A stretch of 64,000 bases of DNA from Monosporascus cannonballus. Taxonomy: Eukaryota > Ascomycota > Sordariomycetes > Xylariales. A program made the translations under genes and the position numbers. Positions within the stretch are counted from its first letter, which is position 1. Each line of letters opens with the position of its first letter. This document shows, one piece after another, positions 11,959 through 24,847 of this stretch. The notes beneath the pieces are model-generated. The model saw nothing but the letters and a program-made list of their open reading frames with translations. It searched no databases and was not told the DNA's origin. The stretch is from NCBI GenBank assembly GCA_004154925.1, contig QJNS01000192.1:89150-153149 (forward strand). The letters are read 5' to 3'.

Positions 11959-13215
11959 TAAGTCGTCAGACGGATGCACGCCTGCACTCGGAGGAATACC
12001 TCAGAACAGATTCAACTCACCATGGTGGTCGACCTAGTCTAAGGAATTATTTCCCCTACCGCCTGGGTGATTCTTGTTCATGCTTGGAGAACCGCGGTTA
12101 GGCGATGATTGACTCTAGCTAAAGACCGCTACATCAGTTAGTCCTAGTATATAAGAGACCAGCACAGCACTACGGGGCTCTTGTAGAACGGGAGTAATAT
12201 TAGCAGAGCTCTTGCTAAAAACTCAGAGTGCTACACCCATATTAGGCTGCTGCTATACAGGTATCACTTAGCACATTATTACATGGCACCTCCCATTTCG
12301 ATTAAAGAAGCCCCGGACTCGGACCTCATTCCCTGTTATCTCTTTAGTACTCGGGACAGGGCTTCGGCTTTCAGGTAAATGCAAACACACATATCACCGA
12401 GATAGAATGCTTTATGTAAATATAAAGCCGACCTGATTATAAGTGGTTTGTATAGGAGGTAATTGTGACCTCGTGCTCAAGGGGGAATCTTTGAACAGCT
12501 TAGGCCTGCCACATTCCATACCAGCTGCTCTTACCTTACGAGTTCTTGCCTGAAATGTTCCTCACCCCGGAAATGTGCTTAATATATCTTTAACCAAGCC
12601 GCTCCCATGTTGTCATTGATGGTATATGCGTTATTGAACGAGGTCATCGCCTTGCAATACAAGTTAACTTGTTTTGAATTGCAAGTCCCATTTCATTAGA
12701 CTATACTCTGGCTATTTCCTTCCCCAAACCCAGTGAGCCGCCCACTGTACTTTGAAGCCTAGTTGGTCTAAATGAAAGCATAAGACGCTCGAAAGCATGT
12801 AGCTCGATGGTTACAACAGCTATCATAGAGCTTACCATCTAATCTGAAGAGGGTCTTCCAACAATGGCAGTCGCCTGCTCATCGCAAACGCGATAAACCT
12901 CGACTCCTCGATATCGATGAAACTGATATGGCCTTAAGCAATCTTATGGCTTGTGCGTACATAGTTGCTAGCGCGTTTCTCTCTGTTTAGAGCTTATCTG
13001 TATCAGGCTCCACTCGAGTGGCTTAGCGCGCGGCTTATCTTTTCACGCATCTCGCTCACCACCAGAGAAAAGTCTCCGAGCCTCTCACAGCCGCATCAAT
13101 TCTCGTAAGGCTACCAAGCAGCTGCCGACAGCTGCTACATGCTCCTTCCCACGTAATCCCCCATTTGCATCTATCACCAACTGCCAGCCAGCAGGCGGAC
13201 ATTTTCAGCAGCAGC
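11959..13215. other. Intergenic, nothing recognised
   Basis: About 1.25 kb with no frame that resembles protein on either strand. The last 200 bases are upstream of the DUF3716 gene. Confidence 0.5.
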
Positions 13216-14364
13216 ATGAAGGGCGTGCAATCTCCCGCTCGCGGCCGGCCGAGCAAAGTCACCAAACCGACGGCGGCACCACGCGGTCGTCCGGTGCGCC
13301 GACCCGCCCTTTCCGACACCGTGCCCAACCAGGACCCGGAGCTCGAGGCACACGACGCCGGCGCCCTCGAGGTCGACCATGACCCCCAACAGCAGGAGGA
13401 GCATCAGCACCATGGCGATTTCGATCCCGAGGCCGCTGCCGCCGCAGCAGCCGCCGCCGCCGCACAACATCAGCAACAGCAACAGCAGCAGGCCCAGGCC
13501 CAGGCCCAGGCCCAGCACCAACACCAGCATCAGCAGCAGCTGGACCTGACGGCCGCTAGCATCCTCGCGAGCAGCGTGCAGAACCCTAACGAGCACCCTG
13601 ACCTCGGCGACCCGCACGGTGTCGAGGACCCGAACCCGGCGGCCCCGACACCCACCGAGGTGCTCGCCCAGCAGTCGGGATACGGCGCCGTGGTCGTCGA
13701 GAGCGCCCTGGCGAAGCGTCTCGCCCGCGAGCCCGGCATGCGCCTGGCCCAGCAGCGACGGCCGGAGCAGGTCCTGAACCTCGGAAGGCGCAGCAACGTC
13801 GAGGCCCTGTTCGCCCACATTGCAGGCGAGCTTGCCCCCGTGCCGTGCAAGAACTGCCACAAGGGACACGGACCTTGGAACGCCTGCGTCGTCGTCGACG
13901 GTCAGATGTGCGGCAGTTGTGCCAACTGCTGGTTCAACGCCTCCGGCGCGAGATGTTCATTCCATGGTACGCTTTCACCTTACTATCTCTCCTATAGGCA
14001 ACTCCAATATACTGACCGGCGCATAGAAACCCGCAACCCCCAGACCCACGGTGGTCAGGTTCTGGGCGGCGACGGCATCGGCTTCCAGATGCCCGCGGTT
14101 CCGCCCGCCGCCCTGGCCCCGTTTAACTTCGCGTCCGTCCCGGCCTCCGAGAACCCCGTCGTGCGCTTCACCGTCGAGCGCGCCATGGCCGAGATGCGGG
14201 CCGCCGACAAGAAGACCAGGTACATGCTTATGGTCGAGGCCGCGGCCAGGCAGCTGGCGTTCAACATCGCCCAGTACGAGGACGCCGTCCAGGAGGAGCA
14301 GGACCAGCACAACCAGCAGCAGGGGCCCCCACCCGCCGTCATGGACGAGCAACCCGCACCTTAG
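13216..14364 (+). CDS. DUF3716-domain protein with AT-hook-like N-terminus
   Basis: Exons 13216-13966 and 14027-14364, joined across a 60-nt intron (donor GTACGC, CTGAC branch at about 14011, acceptor CATAG). The intron length is a multiple of three, so the frame also reads through it. The product is 362 aa. Order of parts: two basic RGRP motifs (residues about 10-35, AT-hook-like), an Ala/Gln/His-rich low-complexity run (about 75-115), then from about residue 211 a Cys-rich module CKNC...GHGPWNACVV...CGSCANC...RCSF that fits DUF3716 (Pfam PF12511), a fungal domain of unknown role with a zinc-knuckle look. A helical Gln-rich tail follows. Start: the first ATG; the frame upstream has only a TTG. 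The RGRP motifs suggest DNA contact, which is inference. Confidence 0.75.
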   Translation: MKGVQSPARGRPSKVTKPTAAPRGRPVRRPALSDTVPNQDPELEAHDAGALEVDHDPQQQEEHQHHGDFDPEAAAAAAAAAAAQHQQQQQQQAQAQAQAQHQHQHQQQLDLTAASILASSVQNPNEHPDLGDPHGVEDPNPAAPTPTEVLAQQSGYGAVVVESALAKRLAREPGMRLAQQRRPEQVLNLGRRSNVEALFAHIAGELAPVPCKNCHKGHGPWNACVVVDGQMCGSCANCWFNASGARCSFHGTLSPYYLSYRQLQYTDRRIETRNPQTHGGQVLGGDGIGFQMPAVPPAALAPFNFASVPASENPVVRFTVERAMAEMRAADKKTRYMLMVEAAARQLAFNIAQYEDAVQEEQDQHNQQQGPPPAVMDEQPAP

Positions 14365-15019
14365 GAAGGACACGGCTCTTATGGGGACAATATGTAAGGC
14401 GTTGGTACGGGATGCGTAGTCTGGTCGTTTGGCGGGAAGCCTTCGTCTCCCACGAGCCATACGCGATACTCCTCCATGCTACTTGAACTATCTAGCCTTG
14501 GCCCGCATAACCTGTGTGTTTCGGCAAAGCCCACCGAGTTGGTTTTTCTTTCATATATGCACTATCTCAAACAGAGAGAAGCGACCTTGGCCAACCAAAC
14601 GGGGGCGGCAGCTTAAGCAGGGTTGAAATTTCCCCCTCTGAATCATGGAGACATGGCACTCATGCTTGGCACTGATATTCACCAGCTGATGGGATGCGGT
14701 TTCGCAAAAAACGTATGTGTAGATTCTCTGAATCTGTCCGGTGGAGGAATGGAGTTTCGGCCGGATTTGCGCTTCTCTATGATGTCAAGGCGAGGTGTTG
14801 CCGAGCGGGAGCAGGTGTCCACCACTCCCTTTCCTAAGTACTCGATTTTGGACTGGTTACGACGGATAGGTGTACAAGTCACAGTGTGCGGTAATATAAG
14901 ATCAAATATGGCATGATCCCCGGCGAGTCCGAGCATAAATAGTGACAGGTGAAAACAATTGCTATGGCATCAAATCCAAACATTCAGTCATCAGCTCATA
15001 TCCAATCCAAATGGTAAAA
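14365..15019. other. Intergenic between convergent genes
   Basis: 3' flanks of the DUF3716 gene (+) and the Smr gene (-). Short frames on both strands show no recognisable motif. Confidence 0.5.
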
Positions 15020-15109
15020 CTACATGATAATGCAGCAATCCGCCAATTTTCTCGCGAACTTCGAGAACAGGTCCTCGATCGTGTCTGCTTCCTGCTGCGG
15101 CGGCTGCTG

Positions 15110-15140
<31 letters not shown>

Positions 15141-16135
15141 CCGCCGTGACCGTGGTGGGGATCGTAGGGGTCCTCGTCGGGTGGAGGCACCGCCTCGCCG
15201 CCCTGCAGGTTCACGTAGATGCGGCCCTCGTTCTCCTCGGTGCGGTACCGCAGCCCCAGGTCGCGGCACACCTGCTCGACGCGCGGCTTGAGCTTCTGGA
15301 CGCCGTCCACGCTGTGGTTCCCCTTCCCGACGATCCTGTGGCGTTGTTCAGTCCAAAAAGCCCCGCGTCAGTCGGTCGCGTCGGTCGCTTCGCTTCTTCT
15401 TCTACTTCTTCTTCTTCTTCATCGCTATGCGCGCGCAAGGTCATGCATGGACGGAATTAAGGAAACGAGAGGTGGAACCACACAACAAAACTGGGCAGGC
15501 AACTCACACGTGCAGGTGCGTCTGCCCGCTCGCCTGGGCGTGCTTGATGCGCTCCTCGAGGATGTCCTCGGCCTCCTCGACGAACAGCCCGTGCAGGTCG
15601 ATGGTGTCGTCGGCCACGAGCCCCGGCGCGTTGTTGGCCCGGAATATGTAGTCCCGCGCCTGCCGGTTGTACTCGGCCATCGCGGCCGCGTGCTCCTTGC
15701 CCTGGTTGCTCAGGTCCTTGGCCAGCGCGCCGTCGCCGTCGGCGTACGCCTGCCGCGACTGCGGGGGGGAAGGGCGGCCCCAGTTAGCTCGTGACTCTCT
15801 CCCGCTTGTGGCGCTTGCCGGTGGTGGGGGGATGGGGGGGGAGGAATGGCGTACCCGCGCAAAGCAGTCGTTGCGCTTCTCGGCCTCGGCCCGCGCCAGG
15901 CCGCGCAGGCGATCATATTCCTCCTCGGCATCGTGGTCGGGGCTGTGGTTGAAGGCTGCGCGCGTCAGCCTCTATAGTTTCAAGCTCCGAGGCGCCATAG
16001 CTACAATATCGATATCGACATGGACACCGATACGCAGCTTATGGTGCTCGGGGTTGTGTCGCCGCTGGGGCCACGGGGTTCCGTCGCATCATCGTACGTA
16101 CCGCCGCCTCCCAGCCTCGTCAGGGGAATGGCCAT
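15020..16135 (-). CDS. Smr-domain protein (DUF1771 + Smr)
   Basis: Four exons: 16102-16135, 15855-15955, 15758-15508 and 15020-15335, phases 1, 0 and 2 all matching, giving 233 aa. The start at 16135 was chosen because a canonical GTACGT donor 34 nt later joins in phase to the DUF1771 exon; the ATG nearer that exon runs into a stop. DUF1771 spans about residues 20-80 (EEEYDRLRGLARAEAEKRN). The Smr domain follows at about 95-190 with the nuclease-type signatures IDLHG and VGKGNHS. Smr domains of this type are linked to RNA/DNA endonuclease activity and ribosome-associated mRNA decay. The tail contains a nine-His run next to Gln/Pro repeats, encoded by a (CAT/CAC)n array at about 15112-15140. 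Confidence 0.9.
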
Positions 16136-19100
16136 CGCCTAAGTATATTTTATACGCATTTATGTGTGCGCCCGCATGAGACGCACGAAGCTTACCGGCC
16201 AAGGCGTAATCGAAGATTTAACATGAAAACATACAAACAAATGCACCAATATATATGTTTACCGGCGTTTACTTGTAAGTCCTGATACCTGAGCTCTGTT
16301 GGGCAGATATAACGCTCTCCATCCAGTATGCGTGCGGTCTAATGGGTTGGTCTCGGAAACCACAGAAGCGGCTGCTGGCCCCATTCCAGCGCGTGGTGAT
16401 CTGCGGCCAAGCCGGCGAGGCTGGCTAATCAGCTGCCTCCGTCGCCCCGACGCGCTTTGGAGCGCCTAACCGCCTTGCCGCCAGGACACAATCCCGAATT
16501 TCTGATTGGATTCCGGGGCGGCTGCAGGATCCGTGACGTTTCTCCATTGGGCTGTTGTTATCCACCTGATATACCTAGTAAACTAAACCACGTTGGACTG
16601 AGATCGTCCGGTGCGTCTCACAGATCGAGAAGCCCTACATGGGTCTCACACGTCATATGGACCGGAGAATCTTATATCACTTGCCTGGAAATGGAGCCGC
16701 TGCTACATAATATTGGGGCATCTGCAAGAAATGTTCCAGGAGATGGGCCGTTTCCATGCACGCATTTACTGCACGGGGGTTGAATTCGCACAAGAGACTG
16801 CTTCTTGTGCAACAGCTGTAACCGGTCCGCCAATTGGCTTGGCGGGCTGTTCAAGAATTCAGCCCAGAGAACCCCTGAGTCCATCAAACCGCCCATATCG
16901 CCAGAACCCTCCAAAGCACTTTAAACGTAGGGAATTTTAACACCATAGACACAGGATCATGCATAGCGAGACATATCTATGCATATACGCGTACGAATTG
17001 GTGAAAATATGGACCTACGTTTCCAAGGGGAGCGGCTTGCTGCTCGAGCCTCGAGATAAATACCGGTGGCTGCTGCAGAATTGTCTCAATAAGGGTGCGC
17101 GTCGGTGTCATAATTGCGCGTTGTATCAAGCTAACAACTTGACTCATGTCGGGTGGGAGCAGGAGGTACCTCACGGTAGAATACTTGAAGGTCAGACTTC
17201 TAGTTGGAGCGAAGGGGTCGTGAGATGTTTGCAAGCAGTAGCTTAGACGACGGTAGCCATTTCAGGAGGAAAGGAGTTCTGAACGTTGCACCGTGCATGT
17301 AGGTATGTATCTGCGGCAGCAAATCACCGGGACAACCGAGATGGAGGGAATAACCTCTGCGGTCGATATATCACTCTCCCAGACTTAGAGACGAAGTAAT
17401 ACACGGCAAAGAGAAAAGGTTCGCAATGCACACGCTGTCCGTCAGAGCCCAAAGCAAAATGGGACATATCATTCGATTCAGCACAGGCGCATGTGACAAC
17501 AGTCTGCTGGAACAATGTGTTGGTTGGGTTTCACGCAGTAGGAGGCTTCACTTAGCGACAGTTGATTGTTGTTGTCAGTTGAGTATATGAATCCTCTCTG
17601 AGAGTCATAGGGATACAAAAGTAGAGTAGTTGCAGCCTGTAACATACGTTCCGGGGCGTTCAAGGCCGTATACGGATGTCCTAGCATAGCCTATGGGGAC
17701 CCATATTGCAGAGTAGTCGAGTGCGTATGGTCCGTGGCAACGGACAAAACCCCCATGGAAGGTGACATTTTCGATAGTGACATAACAGTGAGAATGCTTA
17801 GCTATGATGCGGTCTGGATGCTTGCCAGGGCTTCTTTTCGACTAGGCCATCTACATGTAGCAAACCCGGCAGCAAATAATCTACTGGGTACACTTTCAGT
17901 TATGGGAACAACTGTTTGCGACCTACATCCTCGTCTATATAATATGAGTCCTAGCAAGACACGACCATAGCTCGTCAGAGTAAGCGAGGCTCCATCCCTT
18001 CCACTGCTAAAATTGGTTTTCCATGTCCCTCCTGTGTGGCCTGGGAAGTATTCAGCTCTAGTTGGACGACCGAAGTGGTGAGGTAGTACGGTCAATCCGA
18101 AACGGCCGGTTTTCAGTAATAACAACTATAGGTACGGGGATGAAGAATGGACATTTCCGTACGAACTTTACAGTATATTATGCTCTGCAGGCGTCTACGG
18201 AGCAAATACTGTAACCTCTCGCCGACCTATCCACCTAGCTTACTAAGCCGTATCAACAAGATCGTATAAACTCTCATACGCTTCATGTGACGTTACTAGG
18301 CAAAGACTCTACAAGCTCGGGGTTGTATATTCTTATTGCGTTACATATATTTCTAGAGAAGTAACACCTTGATGAGAACCTCCTACTTTGAGGGGGCATT
18401 TCGAAGCAGCAAGGGAGTAGTGGCGTCATCAGATAGAGGAAGTTTTAGAACCCTCAACTCCACATCATAAGCACTCGGGCTTTCGTGTTCGTATTCAGAT
18501 GTTGCGTATGCATCTATGATCGGGGTAAACAAAGTCGCTCCCTTGCTTCCGCAAAGGCAAGTTCGTCAGGGTCAAGCGCGCTCCAAGGGCCGCATTCAGA
18601 AGGCTGCCCGCCTGAATTGCATTGAAGGTCAGGGCAGCGGATACTTCATGCCTATCCTTCGCCACTTCCCTCGCGAACCACAGGCGATTGAGCCGTGAAG
18701 CTTCATAATAGTCCCTTGCTTCATCACAGATGGGCTGGTTAAAGTCGTAACAGCTGATGTCGGAACAGCTTCGTATATTGTGACGACGTTATCGGTTCTG
18801 TTACGTCGAGACGGAAGGGCTCGGATCATCACGGCATGGCGGTCAGCATGAGGAGATACCCTCCGAGCCGAAGAAGACCTACGTTTCCGAGGCGCTGCAC
18901 AAGCCCGCGGCCGAGAATCACGCGAAAGTTAATAAGGGACGGATACGCAGACTCGTGTGGTTGGCGGGCGTTATATGGTATTTTAAGGAGTTACTTGAAA
19001 TCATCATGAAGTGTAGCTTTAGCTTAGCGAGGGTTGCTCGTATCATTGGACAGCATGTTACACGTCTTTGATTTCCTCCTGGGTGAGAATTCGAGGCAGG

Positions 19101-22100
19101 ACAGTAATAGGCAAAACGGCAATACAACGAAGATGGATACTGTCAGGTGCATGTTGGTGGGGCCCGAAGAAGGCCTATATAGGGGAGGGTGCTCCTTATT
19201 ACTCTGATATGGGGAAGGTAAGAAAGAAATCGCGAATACTACTGAGTCCTATAATGTCTATATCTCGGCAAGTTCCACTTCCATGCGTGACTAGTCTGTC
19301 ACTCCTGGGCTGGCATGTTGTTTCCTGCCAGATACGGACGGACGTCTTCGAAGATCTGTAGAGCCCCGATACCCATGTACTCTGCCCTTATTCACCGACA
19401 ACCTGCCCTCAGGATCGGGCACTCTCAGTGGCACCCATTTCTAGTATCGACGAATCGCAATGGTGGTTGGGTTCGTCAGTCGGCTTGGTAAATCTGCCTC
19501 GACTTAACAGTCAATTTCCGTTTAGACAAGCACAGCCTATATTTCTGCAGACCGTCGGCATCTCAGGGGGGGCCCTAGACAACCGAGGGGAGGTGGCTGT
19601 TGCTACATGGTTGGGCTTGGGCATTCCACTTAATAGTATATCGCTAACACCTTTATTCCACAACGACCGTCGGGGTCAATTCCTTTTGGTTGAATGCCAT
19701 AATCACTGGGACCGGTCTTTACCCTTCAATATGTTGGGAGCTTGTATGTACGTTGAGGATTAGGGGGCTGGCTGACGACATAAATTGTTCACTGGGCCAA
19801 GCATGTTCCGGTATGAAATTATTCGATGTGCGGACCGCTCGGGGGCTGATCGACCGGGTCCACCCGGGGGCTCTGGTTTCTAATTTCAGGGGCTTTCAGG
19901 GGAAGCCGAGCGATTTCACGATGGGTTGTTCTATGATAGAGCGGCCTCTGCGGGCGAACGCGGTGATGATTGCGAAATGGGTTTAAGTTTGGGCTATTAG
20001 TTGGGGGCGATTGTGGTGGTTGTACCTGGCCATGGGCGTTAAGAAATGTTATAAAAAATACGGATAAAATACGAGAAGAAAGGAAGCTTCGAATAGTCCT
20101 CGTTTTTCTCAGTGTTGGCAGAAACACACCGAGTTTCATGCCTTGACCGCTTTAGGAACTTCACCGCAAAGCTGGCGCAGATCTTCGCCGGGGCGCATGT
20201 AAGGCCGCATAGGGCTGATCCTGTGCGGCGTTTCAAGAACCTACAGTTCGCCCTACCGAGAACTAAAAATATCACCTTCCGATGATACGCTGACAGCGGC
20301 CGAGGAAATAATTGCCGGCCTGTCCACGCAATGCCAACACGGCAATAGCGGAACCTCGAATAGGAGGTAAGACAAAAATCAGCTTACTTACTCCTCGGTT
20401 TGTCCTTCTAGAACAATGTCAGCCGCCTGCTTCAAGCCTTGTGGACATCCACACACGGAGTATATGTAACGTGTGCACAGTGTTGTCGCCCTTCCAAGCA
20501 CATCTTCATACATATCTAGATATAGGTACTAGGTGGAAGTATGTTACGTCTGTACGTTCCATAAGGCGAAAAATGGTGCGTTCTTGACCAATCTAGATTG
20601 CGGCTAGTGGCGGCGGCAATGCCAAACATATGCAGGCCCTCCCTCCGCAATGCTCGAATAGCAGCACGAGATTGAGAGCTGCAGAGACAGATGCAGATAG
20701 GCGAGACACCACTACCGGACGTCTTTATCTCTCTCGTCAGCGTCTCTGATAGCTGATTGGACGTCGAGAACGGCCAAAGTAAGCCCGCAGGCTACACTAG
20801 GAATTGCACTATCGTGCTTCGATCTACCTTCTAGAAATTCTCGACGGCGGGCAAAAACTTCTGACCGGCGTCGAGTTCGTCTCCGTTTTGACTTTTTTGA
20901 GGGGTTCGACGGATGCTAATGCGAGGTCTATTTGTACCTGCATGCGACTACTGATGAGAGCCCCGTAAGACCTTGTACTATATACGCATACGGGTGCATG
21001 TGTAGTGTATGCGAGTAGCGTTGATGGGTAGGACGGCGGCTACTTAGGTAGGAAGGGTCAGTATTTGGTCTCTTGCGCTTTTTGTCAAAAAAAAACATTA
21101 AGAAGCCTCTGACGTCTCCGTGTAATGAAATTTCCTCAACTCCCCAATGCTTCGGAAGAAAGACCATGTGTCTAGCCGGGATACATATATATCTTCCGTT
21201 ACTCCAAGTATGGACATACATACCTAAGTAAGTACATTTATGTCGTGGCGAACAAATCGGTGCGTACGGGGCTTCTATCGGATTCGGCTCGATGATTGGC
21301 TGGTGGCATGCACCCGTCTGCACTTAACAGCGGCATGTTATTATGTCTCATTAAACGGCCCCGGAAGTTTCAAGCAGCAGTGTAAAGCGGCGCATAGACC
21401 GGAGATACGAGCAATTCAATGCTTTTGTTTAATATTTCTGCCATGCACGATGTAAATAATACGGCAAATAAGATAGTAGTAACCGTACCATGATCGGGGA
21501 CGAGAGGTTTGTGGTTTCATGTATCGGCTCAGTCTCGGAGGTTTCTCTTTATAACATGACTGGATTATGGTTTATGGGAACTTCAAGCCAATAAGAATGG
21601 TATAATAATAACTCGAGAGCGGGGAAGAACCAGTGTGTTACACAACGGTGGTTCGTTGGCAGAAGCAGGTGAGACTTGCAGATAATCGCCAACTATAGGG
21701 TTGTCTGAAAGGGGTCAGCGGAACAACGGTAGAGCGCCGGTGACGCTTAGAATACCCAACCCCCCCTGAAGCATTATGTTTCAGCGCAAGCTGGGGGACA
21801 TGACTCTAAATATGCTGGCTGGAGCAGGAGGTCGGGAGCGTTGACATGGCAAGGGACTGCCGAATTGGGCAAGATGGTTCCGTACTCAGTACGGACACTG
21901 GACATGCGGCAGGCATGTCGGCATAGGGCGACTGGAAGCGGCGCAAGCCAAGAGGATAGAGGTGGAGCGTGGAGGGAAGGGGACAATTAGGATCGCTACA
22001 GTATCCAGGGGTATTTTCTGTTAGTTGCCTCCAGAGGCACATTTGTTGCCATGGAATATTAAAAGTACCTAGTAGAGTCCAATAGAAAGTTTATGGGATG

Positions 22101-23161
22101 TACATAAACAAACCACTTGTTTCCGGATCGACTTTTAATAGCTTCCGATGGTGCTAGGCATGACGAAACTAATGGTTTATATCTATGCGGATATAAGTTT
22201 TTATGCGGGCTTGCATCGCCATATGGTAAACCCAGTAGAGGAAGCTAACAGAAAATACCCCTGCCTAGTGTACCTCTGTACCACTGGGTAATGCAATGCA
22301 AGTAAAATCGAGTAAATGCAGGCGAACCGAATTTTCAGAGTCGCTCTAACCCGGATCAGTGCTCGATGTGGTCGCAAGCCAAGCATTACAAGGGGGCGGC
22401 TCCAGCGACGTTGTGACTTCGAGTCATCTCCTAAATAATACCTTTCCTATTTTGACCCATACCCTCTTCCTAATTCTGGCAATGCTGCGACTTATTAACT
22501 ATGCCCCCGACTCCTACTGTAACTTTTCTATTTGATCCCCGAAGTTTGTTCCCGAGCAACCGGCATCGGTATGCTCTCTACTGTACCGAGTGTGCGATAG
22601 ATAGTGATAGAGGCAACAATTGTTTCGTACTCGTCGTATAGTGCAAGAGCGCATTGCTGTATTACCAGGATTGACATGATCACTAATTGAGGTAGGTACT
22701 ATAGCTCCTACTAGAGGCAAAAATAGGTCACGCCCCCGATCGCAATCATTTCGGCAAGCACAAGCACCCGGGCCAGCAAGGCCCGTCAACCACACCAGTA
22801 ACTGACCAACCATTAATCGGAGAGCAGTGAGCGCCGCGAACCACCTCCATTCCCGGACCCAGGCGCACCCCATCCATCTCCCATTTTCCTAGACGCTCCA
22901 CTCAGCCACCCACTATTGCTACCTACGGTTTAGCAGTAACTCTCTATATTGAGGTACCTCTAGGTACCTCTAATCCCACCCGCGGTTTCTATCTTTCCCT
23001 TCACAATCTCTCTCTCTCGGCCACCCTTTTTTCCCTTTTCCTTCTTCCATCCATCGACACGGCCTTTGGGTCTAAATTCTTCTTCGGCCATCCTGTCTCT
23101 CATTGGCATCCGCTTCATTGATTGAGACTTTTCACGCCTCGACTAATTAGCGGAGCAATTG
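16136..23161. other. 7 kb gene desert with coding-like scraps
   Basis: No gene model with start, splice sites and recognisable domain could be built here. Open frames are short and mostly alternate between strands. The only protein-like stretches are two abutting pieces: 18495-18788 on the minus strand (contains NQPICDEARDYYEASRLNR, no ATG) and 18784-19072 on the plus strand (contains HEEIPSEPKKTYVSEALHKP). They may be fossil exons. The last 250 bases hold CT-rich tracts (about 22990-23060) typical of fungal promoters and belong to the Galpha gene. Confidence 0.55.
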
Positions 23162-23602
23162 GTAAGTGCTTTTCTTTATCATGAATAATTTCCCGAGCTT
23201 CACGACGTCCGACACCTAGTCGCATATCACCATTCACGCGCGCCCCTAGTTCTCCACTTGTCTCCTTTCCATTCTCATCATCTTGCGATTCGATCATCAA
23301 CTTCCTTCTACGCATCACACGAAAGGTCGGTCATAAGATATATCTTGCCAGTAGGCCATCGCCTTCAGCAGCGAGTGATTCGATTGTCTGTTGTCGCGTT
23401 CCCCAGACATATCACACCTGACGCGTACATCTTGAATCAAATTCATTACCGTTAGACCTGTCGGTGTTGACGCATATCGACTAACCCTTCTAACCGGTAT
23501 AGGCGGCGTTGTGGTCGCTTGAGCCCGAGTCAATAAGACACATCACGGGATCCATTCTTTTCATATTTGCCATCAGATACGCCACACATCCCATCCGTCA
23601 AG
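22985..23602 (+). promoter_or_regulatory. CT-rich leader and 5' UTR intron of the Galpha gene
   Basis: A pyrimidine-rich tract at 22990-23060 precedes a probable 5' UTR intron, 23162-23502: donor GTAAGT, branch CTAAC at about 23489, acceptor GGTATAG. The leader then runs 100 bases to the ATG at 23603. Long 5' leaders with introns are common for fungal signalling genes. The coordinates are inferred from splice motifs only. Confidence 0.5.
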
Positions 23603-24847
23603 ATGGGTTGCGGAATGAGCACGGAGGACAAGGAGGGCAAGGCCCGGAACGAGGAGATTGAGAACCAGCTCAAACGGGATAAGATGATGCAGCGGAACGA
23701 GATCAAGATGCTTCTTCTGGGTTAGTGGCCATCTCGCTCCGACGGAAATCCAAAATCATCCTAATGCTCCCTCTAGGTGCTGGTGAATCCGGAAAGTCGA
23801 CCATCCTGAAGCAGATGAAGCTTATCCACGAAGGCGGGTACTCACGGGATGAGCGGGAATCGTTCAAGGAAATTATCTTCAGCAACACGGTCCAGTCAAT
23901 GCGCGTCATTCTCGAGGCCATGGAGTCTCTGGAACTACCACTGGAGGATCAGCGCATGGAGTATCACGTCCAGACAATCTTCATGCAGCCCGCCCAGATC
24001 GAAGGGGATGTCCTACCTCCCGAGGTTGGCAACGCCATCGAGGCTTTGTGGAAGGATCACGGAGTTCAGCAGTGTTTCAAGCGGTCCCGAGAATACCAAT
24101 TGAACGATTCGGCGAGATAGTACGTGTTCCAATTCTCTACGCCGACGCAAGTTGGCGATGAGTTCTAACCTGTCTACAGCTACTTTGATAACATTGCCCG
24201 CATCGCCGCTCCCGACTACATGCCCAACGATCAGGACGTACTGCGCTCTCGTGTCAAGACGACCGGTATTACCGAGACGACCTTCATTATCGGTGATCTG
24301 ACGTACAGGATGTTCGATGTCGGTGGCCAGCGGTCGGAGCGGAAGAAGTGGATCCACTGCTTCGAGAACGTCACTACCATCCTCTTCTTGGTTGCCATTT
24401 CCGAATACGACCAGCTGCTTTTCGAGGATGAGACGGTCAACCGTATGCAAGAGGCTCTGACGCTGTTCGACTCCATCTGCAATTCGCGGTGGTTCATCAA
24501 AACTTCTATCATCCTGTTCTTGAACAAGATCGATAGGTTTAAGGAGAAGCTCCCTGTGAGCCCTATGAAGAATTACTTCCCTGACTACGAGGGTGGCGAT
24601 GATTACGCCGCCGCCTGCGACTACATCCTAAACAGATTCGTCAGCCTCAACCAGCACGAGACGAAACAAATATATACGCACTTCACCTGCGCGACGGACA
24701 CGACGCAGATTCGCTTCGTAATGGCTGCGGTCAACGGTAAGTGGATTCTTCCCAACCCATTGAGGACTTGGGTATGCGAGCAACGTGCTAACTACGTCTC
24801 TAGACATCATCATCCAAGAAAACCTTCGTCTGTGCGGCTTGATCTGA
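23603..24847 (+). CDS. gna-1: Heterotrimeric G protein alpha subunit, group I
   Basis: GTP-binding signal transducer at the plasma membrane coupling receptors to cAMP/MAPK pathways in growth, mating and pathogenesis. Exons 23603-23720, 23777-24119, 24180-24736 and 24804-24847 give 353 aa, exactly the length of the fungal GNA-1/FadA/MagB/CPG-1 class. N-terminal MGCG offers myristoylation (Gly2) and palmitoylation (Cys3). Nucleotide-binding motifs are GAGESGKST at 40-48, the switch I Arg in RVKTTG, DVGGQRSE in switch II, NKID, and TCATDT. The protein ends CGLI, the Gi-type tail with the pertussis-toxin-site Cys. All four intron phases agree. It is complete, with nothing missing. Confidence 0.97.
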
